From Deltaproteobacteria bacterium (lineage in GTDB: Bacteria > Myxococcota_A > UBA9042 > PHBI01): a stretch of DNA of 64,000 nt. Positions 51,921-59,463 of this stretch are shown here, in pieces (position 1 is the first letter of the stretch; each line of letters starts with the position of its first letter). The stretch lies in assembly GCA_020632715.1 (NCBI GenBank), contig JACKFA010000001.1:124001-188000 (forward strand), in the 5' to 3' direction. The notes under the pieces were generated by a model. That model was not told the origin of the DNA, searched no databases, and worked only from the letters and a program-made list of their open reading frames with translations. Made by a program: the position numbers and the translations under genes.

Positions 51921-54026
51921 TCACGGCGCGTCGGGCGCCGCCTCCTCGACCTTCATCTCGTGGCTCGAGATCTCCGACTCGAGGGTGAAGACCTTCTCCG
52001 ACAGCGCGTGCATCTTGTCCTCGGCGGTCTCCATGGCGATCCGCGTGTCGATCGCCGCCGCGATGACGTCCTTCACGGGCGCCTCGAGGTACTGGCCGAT
52101 GACGAAGGAGAGGCCGTCGCCCGAGACGTGCACGACCTCGGCCGTCGTCCCGACCTGCGTGAACACCGAGAGCATGGCCTTCCGCCCCGCGTCCTCCTGA
52201 GCTTCCCGAAGCGCGTCCAGCTCCTTCCGCGCCGCCGCGAGCTCCTTCCGCTTCGCGGCGATCGCCTTGTCCTCGCCCTCTCGCGGCGCCTCGTCGATCG
52301 GCCGATCCATGCCGCGCATCGCGAACAGGAAGTACGCGGCGATCGCGGGGCGCATCACGAAGGCCCCCGCGAGATCCTCGCGCGAGAGCAGCGTCTTGAG
52401 CGGCTCGTTCCCGAGCCCGGCGACGAAGCTCTGCGAGCGGTCGTTCGCCTCGACGCGCGCGGCGTACGCGGGGTCCGACGCGACGACGAGGTAGTTGCCC
52501 GCGAAGCGCACCGTGACCTCGCGGCCGAACGGCGTCGGGACCGTCCAGGTCCCGGGCGACTGCGCAGGCGGGATCGCCTTCGCGATCTCCGGCATCGCCT
52601 TCAGGAGCTCCTCGACGCGCTTCTGCGTCCCCGCGGCGTCCTTGAGGCCGATGACGAGCGCGCCGCCCAGGTTCTGCCGCGCGTCGGCCTCGGACTTCAT
52701 GAGCTCGGCGAGGTCCCCGTCGACGACGAAGCCCACCTCGCCCGTCAGCGCGCCGACGACGTCCTTCCGGACGTCGAGCTGCGCCATCTCGTTGACCGCC
52801 GCCTCCATCGACTCGAGGCTCTGGCCCTGCGCCTTGAGCCCCTCGTCCACGAGGGCGAGCACCGCGTCGAGATCGAGGTTCACCGTGACGCCCACGAGCG
52901 GCGCCTTCGTCTCGGCGCCGAAGACGATCGGCGTCGCCGACCCGTTCCGCACGATGCTCCGGAGGGGCGAGCCGGCGTCGAGCGGCAGCGAGCCCGTCCC
53001 GACGACCGCGGTGTCCTCGAGCGAGAAGCCGATGGCGAGGCCGTGCAGGCCGCTGTAGACGCGGTCGAACATCGCCTTCTCGGCGGCCCCGCGAACCTCG
53101 TCGCGCGACGCCGCGGCGGCGAAGGCGGCGTTGACCCACACCAGGCCGTCCTTGCCGGCGACGACGCCCTTCACGGCGCCCGTGAAGTCCTTCGCGCGCG
53201 CGAACGAGGTCGCCGGGTCCTGGGTCGCGATCCCGCGCATCACCGCCTCCGGCGGCACGGCCCGGTCCTGCCCGATGAGGAGGAGCGTCTTGTCGCGGAG
53301 GATGGCGGCGCCGTGGCCGTCGTCCTTCGCCCTCAGGATCTCGGCGTCGCCGACCTGCTCGCGCACGATCTCGCGCTTCGCCTTCTCCGCGAGCACCGTG
53401 AGCGCGGCGTTCAGCTTCTCCTTGTCCGCGATCGTCGCGAAGAGGACCTGCACCTCCTTGCCCTCGGCCGCGAGGATCGCCACGCCGGCGGGTCCGCTCG
53501 GGTCGACGCCCGCCTCCGCCCAGCCCGCGGGCGACGTGAGGTCGATGCCCGTCGCCGCCTTCGACTGCGCCGCCGCCAGGCCGTAGCCCTCGCCGAGCTT
53601 CGCCGTGATGGCCTCGAAGCCGATGGTGTCGAGCACCTTCTGCGGGGACGCGACGACGACCGCCGTGACGGTCGTGAGCGGGAGGTAGCCGAGGGCCGGG
53701 GCGGCCCACGGGCCGTCGCCGAGGTCGACGGCGTCGCCGACCTCGAGGTTCAGCGCGGCGGCGAGGCGCTCCTCGGGCGTGCTCGGGGTCGGGGGCGGCG
53801 TCTCGCCGGTCGGCGCCTCCTCGAGCCCGCGCCGCGGCTGCGCCTCCTCCTCGCCGGCGGTCGCCGGCGCGGACGTCTCGGCGGGCGGGGCCGTCGCCGC
53901 AGGCGGCGTGGTCTCCGCGGGCGGCGCGGTCTCCGCGGGCGCGGGCGGCGGGGCCTCCGCCTTCTTGCCGCACGCCGGCGCTGCGGCGAGGGCGGTCATG
54001 AGCGTGATGGCAAGCGCGATGCGCAT
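51921..54026 (-). CDS. Large lipoprotein of unknown function (701 residues)
   Basis: ATG at 54026 with GGAGGA upstream. Lipoprotein signal MRIALAITLMTALAAAPAC. A Pro/Ala/Glu/Thr linker runs to about residue 85. The main part (VDLGDGPWAAPALGYLPLTTVTAVVVAS...) has alternating strands and helices without a catalytic motif. Near the C-terminus is a coiled-coil-like stretch rich in Lys/Glu/Ala (KRKELAAARKELDALREAQEDAGRKAML) and another at the very end (EDKMHALSEKVFTLESEISSHEMKVEE). The overall layout resembles lipoproteins of the DUF3352 kind, but this is a weak impression. Divergent from pdxR, 199 bp apart. Confidence 0.75.
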   Translation of the reverse strand: MRIALAITLMTALAAAPACGKKAEAPPPAPAETAPPAETTPPAATAPPAETSAPATAGEEEAQPRRGLEEAPTGETPPPTPSTPEERLAAALNLEVGDAVDLGDGPWAAPALGYLPLTTVTAVVVASPQKVLDTIGFEAITAKLGEGYGLAAAQSKAATGIDLTSPAGWAEAGVDPSGPAGVAILAAEGKEVQVLFATIADKEKLNAALTVLAEKAKREIVREQVGDAEILRAKDDGHGAAILRDKTLLLIGQDRAVPPEAVMRGIATQDPATSFARAKDFTGAVKGVVAGKDGLVWVNAAFAAAASRDEVRGAAEKAMFDRVYSGLHGLAIGFSLEDTAVVGTGSLPLDAGSPLRSIVRNGSATPIVFGAETKAPLVGVTVNLDLDAVLALVDEGLKAQGQSLESMEAAVNEMAQLDVRKDVVGALTGEVGFVVDGDLAELMKSEADARQNLGGALVIGLKDAAGTQKRVEELLKAMPEIAKAIPPAQSPGTWTVPTPFGREVTVRFAGNYLVVASDPAYAARVEANDRSQSFVAGLGNEPLKTLLSREDLAGAFVMRPAIAAYFLFAMRGMDRPIDEAPREGEDKAIAAKRKELAAARKELDALREAQEDAGRKAMLSVFTQVGTTAEVVHVSGDGLSFVIGQYLEAPVKDVIAAAIDTRIAMETAEDKMHALSEKVFTLESEISSHEMKVEEAAPDAP

Positions 54027-54123
54027 GGGGTTCCTCCAGTGTGAGCGGGGCGCTCGTTGGTCCGCGGGACGTTACCAGCGTTCCGCGCGAGGCGCACTCG
54101 GGCGGCCACCGGCGGGCGCAGGG

Positions 54124-54153
54124 ACCAATCCGCCGCCACCCAAACGTACCAAT
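54124..54153. promoter_or_regulatory. Repeated ACCAAT motifs upstream of pdxR (candidate PdxR sites)
   Basis: ACCAATC lies at 54124-54130 and 54148-54154 in the same orientation. GGTCCAAATC (54179-54188) and ACCAATGG (over the start codon at 54223) are further related copies. A perfect palindrome TTGGCGCCAA is at 54164-54173. MocR/PdxR regulators bind direct repeats near their own promoters, so these are candidate sites. Confidence 0.45.
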
Positions 54154-54190
54154 CTCGGGCAAGTTGGCGCCAAACAGGGGTCCAAATCAC

Positions 54191-54218
54191 TTGACCTCGA
54201 CCGAAACCTGCGTAGATT
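54191..54218 (+). promoter_or_regulatory. Promoter of pdxR, predicted leaderless
   Basis: TTGACC (54191-54196) and TAGATT (54213-54218) with a 16-bp spacer resemble a sigma-70 promoter. The -10 box ends 7 bp before the ATG at 54226, so transcription would start at or within a base or two of the start codon. No ribosome site is present between them. Confidence 0.6.
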
Positions 54219-54225
54219 GGCACCA

Positions 54226-55767
54226 ATGGACCGCGCCACGACAGACCAATGGGTGCTGCCGATCCTCGACGTCGAGGACGAGCGCCCCCTCTATCGTCAG
54301 ATCGCGGACGCCATCGTGGCGCGGGTCCGAGCCGGCGACCTCGCGACGGGGGCGCGCCTCCCGCCGACGCGCGAGCTGGCCCGCGCCCTCGGCACCCACC
54401 GCAACACCGTCGTGAAGGCCTTCGAGGAGCTCGCGAAGGGCGGCTGGACCAGCTCCACCGTGGGGCGCGGGACCTTCATCGCCGACGAGCCGCCCGGGAT
54501 GCCCGCCCCCACGGCCCGCGCCGCGAGCGGCCTCCCCTGGTCCACGCTCGTCGCGCGCGCGACGGAGTCCGAGCCCCTCGTCCGCGCGCGCCGCCTCGCG
54601 CGCACCCCGGCGCTCGGCGACGTCGTCAACCTGACGCGCATGGAGCCGTCGAGCGATCTCATCCCCGAGCGCGAGCTCCACCGCTGCGTCGACCACGTCT
54701 TCCGCACCCTCGGCGCCGACGCCCTCGGCTACGCCCCCCGCCAGGGGCTCGAGCGGCTCCGCGTGCTCGTCGCCGAGGATCTCCGCCGCGTCGGGCTCAC
54801 GGTCGACCCGGCGGACGTCCTCATCACGACCGGCAGCCAGCAGGCCATCGATCTCATCGGCCGCGCCCTCGTGAACGCGGGCGACACCTTCCTCACCGAG
54901 GGGCAGACCTACTCCGGCGCGCTCAACGCCCTCGCGACCACTGGCGCGCGCGTCGTCGGCGTCCCGTGCGACGACGAGGGCCCCGAGCTCGCCGCCCTCG
55001 ACGCCCTCGCCCGCCCGCGCGCGAAGGGGCTCTACGTCATCCCGAGCTCGCGGAACCCGACCGGCACGACGATGTCGGCCGCCCGCCGCGAGGCCCTCGT
55101 CGCCTGGTCGCGCGCCACCTCCGTCCCCCTCGTCGAGGACGACTACGGCGCCGACCTGAACCTCGACGACACGCCGTCGCCGCCCCCGCTCCGCGCGCTC
55201 GACCCCGACGTCTTCTACCTCGGCACCTTCTCGAAGAAGCTCGCGCCGGCCCTCCGCGTGGGCTTCGTCGTGTGCCCGGCCGCGATGACGCCCACGCTCT
55301 CGAGCGTGAAGCACGCCATGGACCTCGGCACGAGCGCCCTCCTCCAGCACGCCCTCGCCGAGTTTCTCGCGCGCGGCTACCTCCGCGCCCACCTCGCGCG
55401 CACGCTCCCCGAGTACGCGCGCCGCCGCGACGCCCTCGTCGCGGGCTTGAGCGACGCGCTCCCGGCCGACGTCACCTGGGAGCACCCGCGCCGCGGCGTC
55501 GTCCTCTGGCTGAACCTCCCGCAGGACCTCGACGCCGAGGAGGTCTTCGAGGAGGCGCGCCGCGCCGGCGTCCTCGTGTCGCCGAGCACCCTCTACACGG
55601 CCTCGGGCCCCGCGCGCGCCGGCCTCCGCCTCGTGTTCTGCGCCGAGCCCCCGGACCGCCTCCGCGAGGGGGCCCGCCGCCTCGGCCTCGCCATCGACGC
55701 GGTCGCGCGCCGCCGCCGCGCCGCGCGCGGGAGCGCCCGCCCGAGCCTCACCGTCGACATCGTCTGA
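54226..55767 (+). CDS. pdxR: MocR/GntR-family regulator PdxR (HTH plus aminotransferase-like domain)
   Basis: 513 residues. The winged HTH is N-terminal (LYRQIADAIVARVRAGDLATG, LPPTRELARALGTHRNTVVKAFEEL). A linker leads to a class I aminotransferase fold with SSRNPTGT, VEDDYGADL and the PLP Lys337 in GTFSKKLAPALRVGF. PdxR senses PLP and controls PLP synthesis. The adjacent downstream genes pdxS and pdxT make this assignment firm. The ATG at 54226 has no ribosome site but matches a leaderless start. Repeated ACCAAT motifs lie over the promoter and probably serve autoregulation. Confidence 0.92.
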   Translation: MDRATTDQWVLPILDVEDERPLYRQIADAIVARVRAGDLATGARLPPTRELARALGTHRNTVVKAFEELAKGGWTSSTVGRGTFIADEPPGMPAPTARAASGLPWSTLVARATESEPLVRARRLARTPALGDVVNLTRMEPSSDLIPERELHRCVDHVFRTLGADALGYAPRQGLERLRVLVAEDLRRVGLTVDPADVLITTGSQQAIDLIGRALVNAGDTFLTEGQTYSGALNALATTGARVVGVPCDDEGPELAALDALARPRAKGLYVIPSSRNPTGTTMSAARREALVAWSRATSVPLVEDDYGADLNLDDTPSPPPLRALDPDVFYLGTFSKKLAPALRVGFVVCPAAMTPTLSSVKHAMDLGTSALLQHALAEFLARGYLRAHLARTLPEYARRRDALVAGLSDALPADVTWEHPRRGVVLWLNLPQDLDAEEVFEEARRAGVLVSPSTLYTASGPARAGLRLVFCAEPPDRLREGARRLGLAIDAVARRRRAARGSARPSLTVDIV

Positions 55768-55842
55768 ACCGTTCCCCACGACCCCGAAGACTAGACAAGG
55801 CAGCACGCGCCGGCCTCCCCGGCGCGACAAGGAGACGAACCC

Positions 55843-56724
55843 ATGGAGAAGTCCACGTTCAAGGTCAAGGTCGGCCTCGCCGAGATGCTCAAGGGCGGCG
55901 TCATCATGGACGTCGTCAACGTCGAGCAGGCGCGCATCGCCGAGGACGCCGGCGCCGCCGCCGTGATGGCGCTCGAGCGCGTCCCGGCGCAGATCCGGAA
56001 GGACGGCGGCGTCGCGCGCGCGAGCGACCCCGAGATGATCCAGGCCATCCAGGCCGCGGTGAACATCCCCGTCATGGCGAAGTGCCGCATCGGCCACTTC
56101 ATGGAGGCGCGCATCCTCGAGGCCCTCGAGGTCGACTTCATCGACGAGAGCGAGGTCCTGACGCCGGCCGACGAGGACTTCCACATCGACAAGGGCGCGT
56201 TCAAGACGCCGTTCGTCTGTGGCTGCACGAACCTCGGCGAGGCGCTCCGCCGCATCGGCGAGGGCGCGGCGATGCTGCGCACGAAGGGCGAGGCCGGCAC
56301 GGGCAACATCGTCGAGGGCGTGCGCCACCTCCGCCAGCTCCGGAGCGAGATCCGCAAGATCACGCAGATGGGCCACGAGGAGCTCATGACCGAGGCGAAG
56401 CGCCTCGCGGCGCCCTACCACCTCGTCGAGCAGATCGCCGAGACGGGCCGCCTCCCGGTCCCGAACTTCGCGGCGGGCGGCATCGCCTCGCCGGCCGACG
56501 CCGCGCTCTGCATGGCGCTCGGCGCCGAGGCCGTGTTCGTCGGGAGCGGGATCTTCCTCTCCGCCGACCCGGCGAAGCGCGCTCGCGCCGTCGTCGAGGG
56601 CACGACCTACTGGGAGGATCCGGCCCGCCTCGCGAAGGTGTCGACCGGCCTCGGGGCCGCCATGGCCGGCCTCGAGATGGCCACGCTCGGCGACGCCGAC
56701 CGCATGGCGAAGCGGGGCTGGTAG
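55843..56724 (+). CDS. pdxS: PLP synthase subunit PdxS
   Basis: 293 residues, usual for PdxS. Makes pyridoxal 5'-phosphate from ribose 5-phosphate, glyceraldehyde 3-phosphate and ammonia. Seen: VIMDVVNVEQARIAEDAGA with Asp23, VMAKCRIGH (Lys80, covalent to the pentose), RTKGEAGTGNIVEGVRH (Lys148, the second covalent Lys) and the FAAGGIASPADAALCM and GSGIF phosphate-binding segments. Cytoplasmic; forms a dodecamer with PdxT. ATG at 55843 with AAGGAG upstream. Downstream of pdxR by 75 bp and followed by pdxT after one base, so all three are likely one operon. Confidence 0.98.
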   Translation: MEKSTFKVKVGLAEMLKGGVIMDVVNVEQARIAEDAGAAAVMALERVPAQIRKDGGVARASDPEMIQAIQAAVNIPVMAKCRIGHFMEARILEALEVDFIDESEVLTPADEDFHIDKGAFKTPFVCGCTNLGEALRRIGEGAAMLRTKGEAGTGNIVEGVRHLRQLRSEIRKITQMGHEELMTEAKRLAAPYHLVEQIAETGRLPVPNFAAGGIASPADAALCMALGAEAVFVGSGIFLSADPAKRARAVVEGTTYWEDPARLAKVSTGLGAAMAGLEMATLGDADRMAKRGW

Positions 56725-56725
56725 C

Positions 56726-57283
56726 ATGCGCGTCGGGGTGCTGTCCCTCCAGGGGGGGTACGCCGCGCACTCGGCGCTGCTCGCCGGGATCGGCCACGAG
56801 CCCGTCGACGTCCGCACGGCGAGCGCGCTCGCCGGGGTCGATGGGCTCGTGCTGCCGGGGGGCGAGAGCAGCACGATGCTCAAGCTCATCGGCTTCTCGG
56901 ACCTCCACGATCCGCTCGACGCCTTCGTCCGCGCCGGGCGCCCCGTCCTCGCGACCTGCGCTGGGCTCATCCTCGCGGCGCGGCGCGTGACCGGCCCCGA
57001 GCAGGCGAGCTTCGGCTGGCTCGACGTCGACGTCGCGCGCAACGCCTGGGGGCGACAGATCGAGAGCTTCGAGGCCAGCGCGGACGAGGGCGGGCTCCCG
57101 CTCGTCTTCATCCGCGCGCCGCGGCTCACGCGCGTCGGCCCCGGCGTGACGGCGGTCGCCCACTACGAGGGCGAGGTCGTCGCGGTGCGTCAGGGGCCGA
57201 TCGTCGGCGCGTCGTTCCACCCGGAGCTCGCGGGCGACGCGACGCTCCACCGCCTCGCCTTCGGCGATCCGGGCGCACCGTAA
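56726..57283 (+). CDS. pdxT: PLP synthase glutaminase subunit PdxT
   Basis: 185 residues, class I glutamine amidotransferase. Supplies ammonia from glutamine to PdxS. Catalytic triad is visible: Cys78 in VLATCAGLIL, His165 and Glu167 in SFHPELAGD; the GGESSTM oxyanion region is also present. The ATG follows the pdxS stop after a single base, so translation is coupled. Length and motifs match the family closely. Confidence 0.97.
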   Translation: MRVGVLSLQGGYAAHSALLAGIGHEPVDVRTASALAGVDGLVLPGGESSTMLKLIGFSDLHDPLDAFVRAGRPVLATCAGLILAARRVTGPEQASFGWLDVDVARNAWGRQIESFEASADEGGLPLVFIRAPRLTRVGPGVTAVAHYEGEVVAVRQGPIVGASFHPELAGDATLHRLAFGDPGAP

Positions 57284-57291
57284 TGAGCCGG

Positions 57292-57323
57292 GCGGGCGCG
57301 CGGGACCGCAGCCGCGCGCCTGC
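57292..57323. terminator. Hairpin between pdxT and the response-regulator gene
   Basis: 12-bp arms GCGGGCGCGCGG / CCGCGCGCCTGC with one G-U pair and an 8-nt loop lie in the 42-bp gap between convergent genes. No T run; candidate bidirectional terminator. Confidence 0.5.
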
Positions 57324-57325
57324 TA

Positions 57326-57778
57326 TCAGGCCCCCGACCCGTGCACCGGCGGCAGCTTCACGATGTCGAACCAGTACGTCGAGAACTCCGCGATGATGCG
57401 CTGGAAGTCCTTGAAATCAATGGGCTTCGTGATGTAGGAGCTGCACCGCAGCTTGTACATCTCGAGCACGTCGGCCTCGGCGTCGGACGTCGTGAGGATG
57501 ACCACCGGGATCTGGCGGAGCGACTCGTCCTCGACGATCTCCGCCATGACCTCGCGCCCCCCCATGATCGGCATGTTGAGGTCGAGGAGCACCAGATCGG
57601 GACGAGGGACGTCCGCGAAGGCGCCCGACTTCCTGAGGAAGTCGAGGCAGAGCTCACCGTTCTCGACGTGGTGGATCACGACGTCGAGGCCGGAGCGCTC
57701 GAAGCCCTGACGCGTCAGGAAGACGTCGTCGGCGTTGTCCTCCACGAGGAGGATGTGGACCGGCCGGTCGGAGATCAT
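57326..57778 (-). CDS. Rcp1-type single-domain response regulator
   Basis: 150 residues from ATG 57778; a GTG at 57790 would add four residues and has a weak AGGA upstream. Receiver domain only: acidic pocket VEDNADD, phospho-acceptor Asp66 in LVLLDLNMP, Thr96/Thr97 in VVILTTSD and Lys118 in SSYITKPIDF. The LNMPIMGG and KPIDFKDF wording is typical of the cyanobacterial Rcp1 group, partner of phytochrome-type kinases. No output domain, so it probably acts by protein contact or as a phosphate relay. It starts 19 bp after the histidine kinase gene, its likely partner. Confidence 0.92.
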   Translation of the reverse strand: MISDRPVHILLVEDNADDVFLTRQGFERSGLDVVIHHVENGELCLDFLRKSGAFADVPRPDLVLLDLNMPIMGGREVMAEIVEDESLRQIPVVILTTSDAEADVLEMYKLRCSSYITKPIDFKDFQRIIAEFSTYWFDIVKLPPVHGSGA

Positions 57779-57797
57779 CAGAGGTTTCACTGGCTCA

Positions 57798-59342
57798 TCA
57801 ATCCTGGCGCGCCTTGTCCGGGAGGGTGAACGAGAACACGCTCCCAGCGCCAGCTTCGGACTCGACCCAGATCGTACCACCGTGCCGGTGCACGATGCGA
57901 CGACAGACCGCGAGCCCGATGCCCGTCCCCGGGTACGCGTCCTGCGGGTGCAGCCGGCGGAAGATCTCGAACACCCGCTCGTGGTGCTTCGGCGCGATGC
58001 CGATGCCGTTGTCCCGCACCGAGATCACCCAGCCGCCGTCGTTCGCCTCCGAGGTGACCTCGACCTTCGGCGGGGCCTTCCCGTGGTACTTGATGGCGTT
58101 CCCGATGAGGTTCTGGAAGAGCTGCGTCAGCTGCGCCCGGTCTCCCCGCACGATGGGGAGCTCCTCGACGATCACCTCGCCGCCGCTGTCGGCGAGCGAG
58201 CTGTCGAGGATGGCGAGCGCGTCGCGGCATATCTCGTTCAGGTCGGTCGGCTCGAACGGGCGCGCGCGCGAGTCGACACGAGAGTAGTCGAGCACGTCGC
58301 CGATGAGCGTCTGCATGCGCTTCACGCTCGCCACGATGCGATCGATGTAGTGGTCGGCGGTGTCGTCGAGGCGCCCGCGGTAGTCGCGCTCGAGGAACTG
58401 GGCGAAGCCCGCGATGCCGCGGAGCGGCGTCTGGAGGTCGTGGGAGGCGACGTAGGCGAACTGCTGCAGCTCGACGTTGCTGCGCTCGAGCGCCGAGTTC
58501 GAGTGCGCGAGCTCCCCGAGGCGGCTCTGGAGCTCCTCGTTCAGCCGCCGCTGCGACTCCTCGAGGCGCTTCCGCTCCGTGATGTCGACGACGCCGCCGA
58601 GCACGAAGAGGCCCTCGTCCGTGACGACCGGGTTGAGCCCGATCTCCACCGGGAACTCGCTCCCGTCCTTCCGCAGCGCCATCAGCTCGCGTCCAGCCCC
58701 CATCCGGCGCGCCTCGGGCGCCGCGAAGAAGCCCTCTCGCAGGTTCGGGTGCGCGTGGCGCGACCGGTTGGGCACGAGCACCTCCACCGGCGAGCCGAGC
58801 ATCTCGTTCCGCGCGTAGCCGAAGAGCTTCTCGAGCTCCGCGTTGACGAGCACGATGTGCCCTCGCCGGTCGATCATGACCATCGCCACCGGGGCCGACT
58901 CGATGGTCGCCCGGAAGCGCGCCTCCATCCGCTTCCGCTCGGAGATGTCGACGATGCTCGCGAGCACGAAGACGTCTTCCTCGGTGCGGATCGGGTTGAG
59001 CCCGATCTCGACCGGGAACTCGCTCCCGTCGCGCCGGAGCGCGTAGAGATCGCGCCCGGCGCCCATGGGCCGCGACGTCGGATCGACGAAGAAGCCCGTC
59101 CGGTGCGCGGGGTGGAGGCTCCGCAAGCGCTCCGGCACGAGGCGGTCGACGGACGCCCCGATGAGCTCGTCGCGGGCGTAGCCGAAGAGCTTCTCCGTCT
59201 CGGCGTTGACGAGCACGATGCGGCCGTGGCGGTCGCTCATGAGCATCGCGGTGGGCGCGAGCTCGATCACGGCCCGCAACACGTCGGGAGAGGTGACGGC
59301 GTCGAGCGCTGCTTCGGAGTCGGCCACGGCCACCTCGCGCAC
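57798..59342 (-). CDS. PAS-PAS sensor histidine kinase
   Basis: About 514 residues. Two PAS domains in tandem, very alike (LMSDRHGRIVLVNAETEKLFGY and VMIDRRGHIVLVNAELEKLFGY), each ending in a PAC-like ERKR segment; a short coiled coil; HisKA with His301 in FAYVASHDLQTPL; HATPase with NAIKYH, DNGIGIAP and GTGIGLAVCRRI. No membrane segment, so cytoplasmic. The two PAS copies suggest a recent duplication. The start is uncertain: GTG 59342 chosen, with TTG 59354 also open; none has a good ribosome site. Partner is the Rcp1-type receiver downstream. Confidence 0.92.
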   Translation of the reverse strand: MREVAVADSEAALDAVTSPDVLRAVIELAPTAMLMSDRHGRIVLVNAETEKLFGYARDELIGASVDRLVPERLRSLHPAHRTGFFVDPTSRPMGAGRDLYALRRDGSEFPVEIGLNPIRTEEDVFVLASIVDISERKRMEARFRATIESAPVAMVMIDRRGHIVLVNAELEKLFGYARNEMLGSPVEVLVPNRSRHAHPNLREGFFAAPEARRMGAGRELMALRKDGSEFPVEIGLNPVVTDEGLFVLGGVVDITERKRLEESQRRLNEELQSRLGELAHSNSALERSNVELQQFAYVASHDLQTPLRGIAGFAQFLERDYRGRLDDTADHYIDRIVASVKRMQTLIGDVLDYSRVDSRARPFEPTDLNEICRDALAILDSSLADSGGEVIVEELPIVRGDRAQLTQLFQNLIGNAIKYHGKAPPKVEVTSEANDGGWVISVRDNGIGIAPKHHERVFEIFRRLHPQDAYPGTGIGLAVCRRIVHRHGGTIWVESEAGAGSVFSFTLPDKARQD

Positions 59343-59463
59343 ATGGGCTCTCAAGAGATCGCGGGTCGGTCCCGGGATGGCGAGACCCCGACCAGTGTCG
59401 AGCCCATGTCCCGATCACGTCAAGCTCGCCGCCCCGGGCCGAGGCGTCGCCGCCGGCCCCCGC

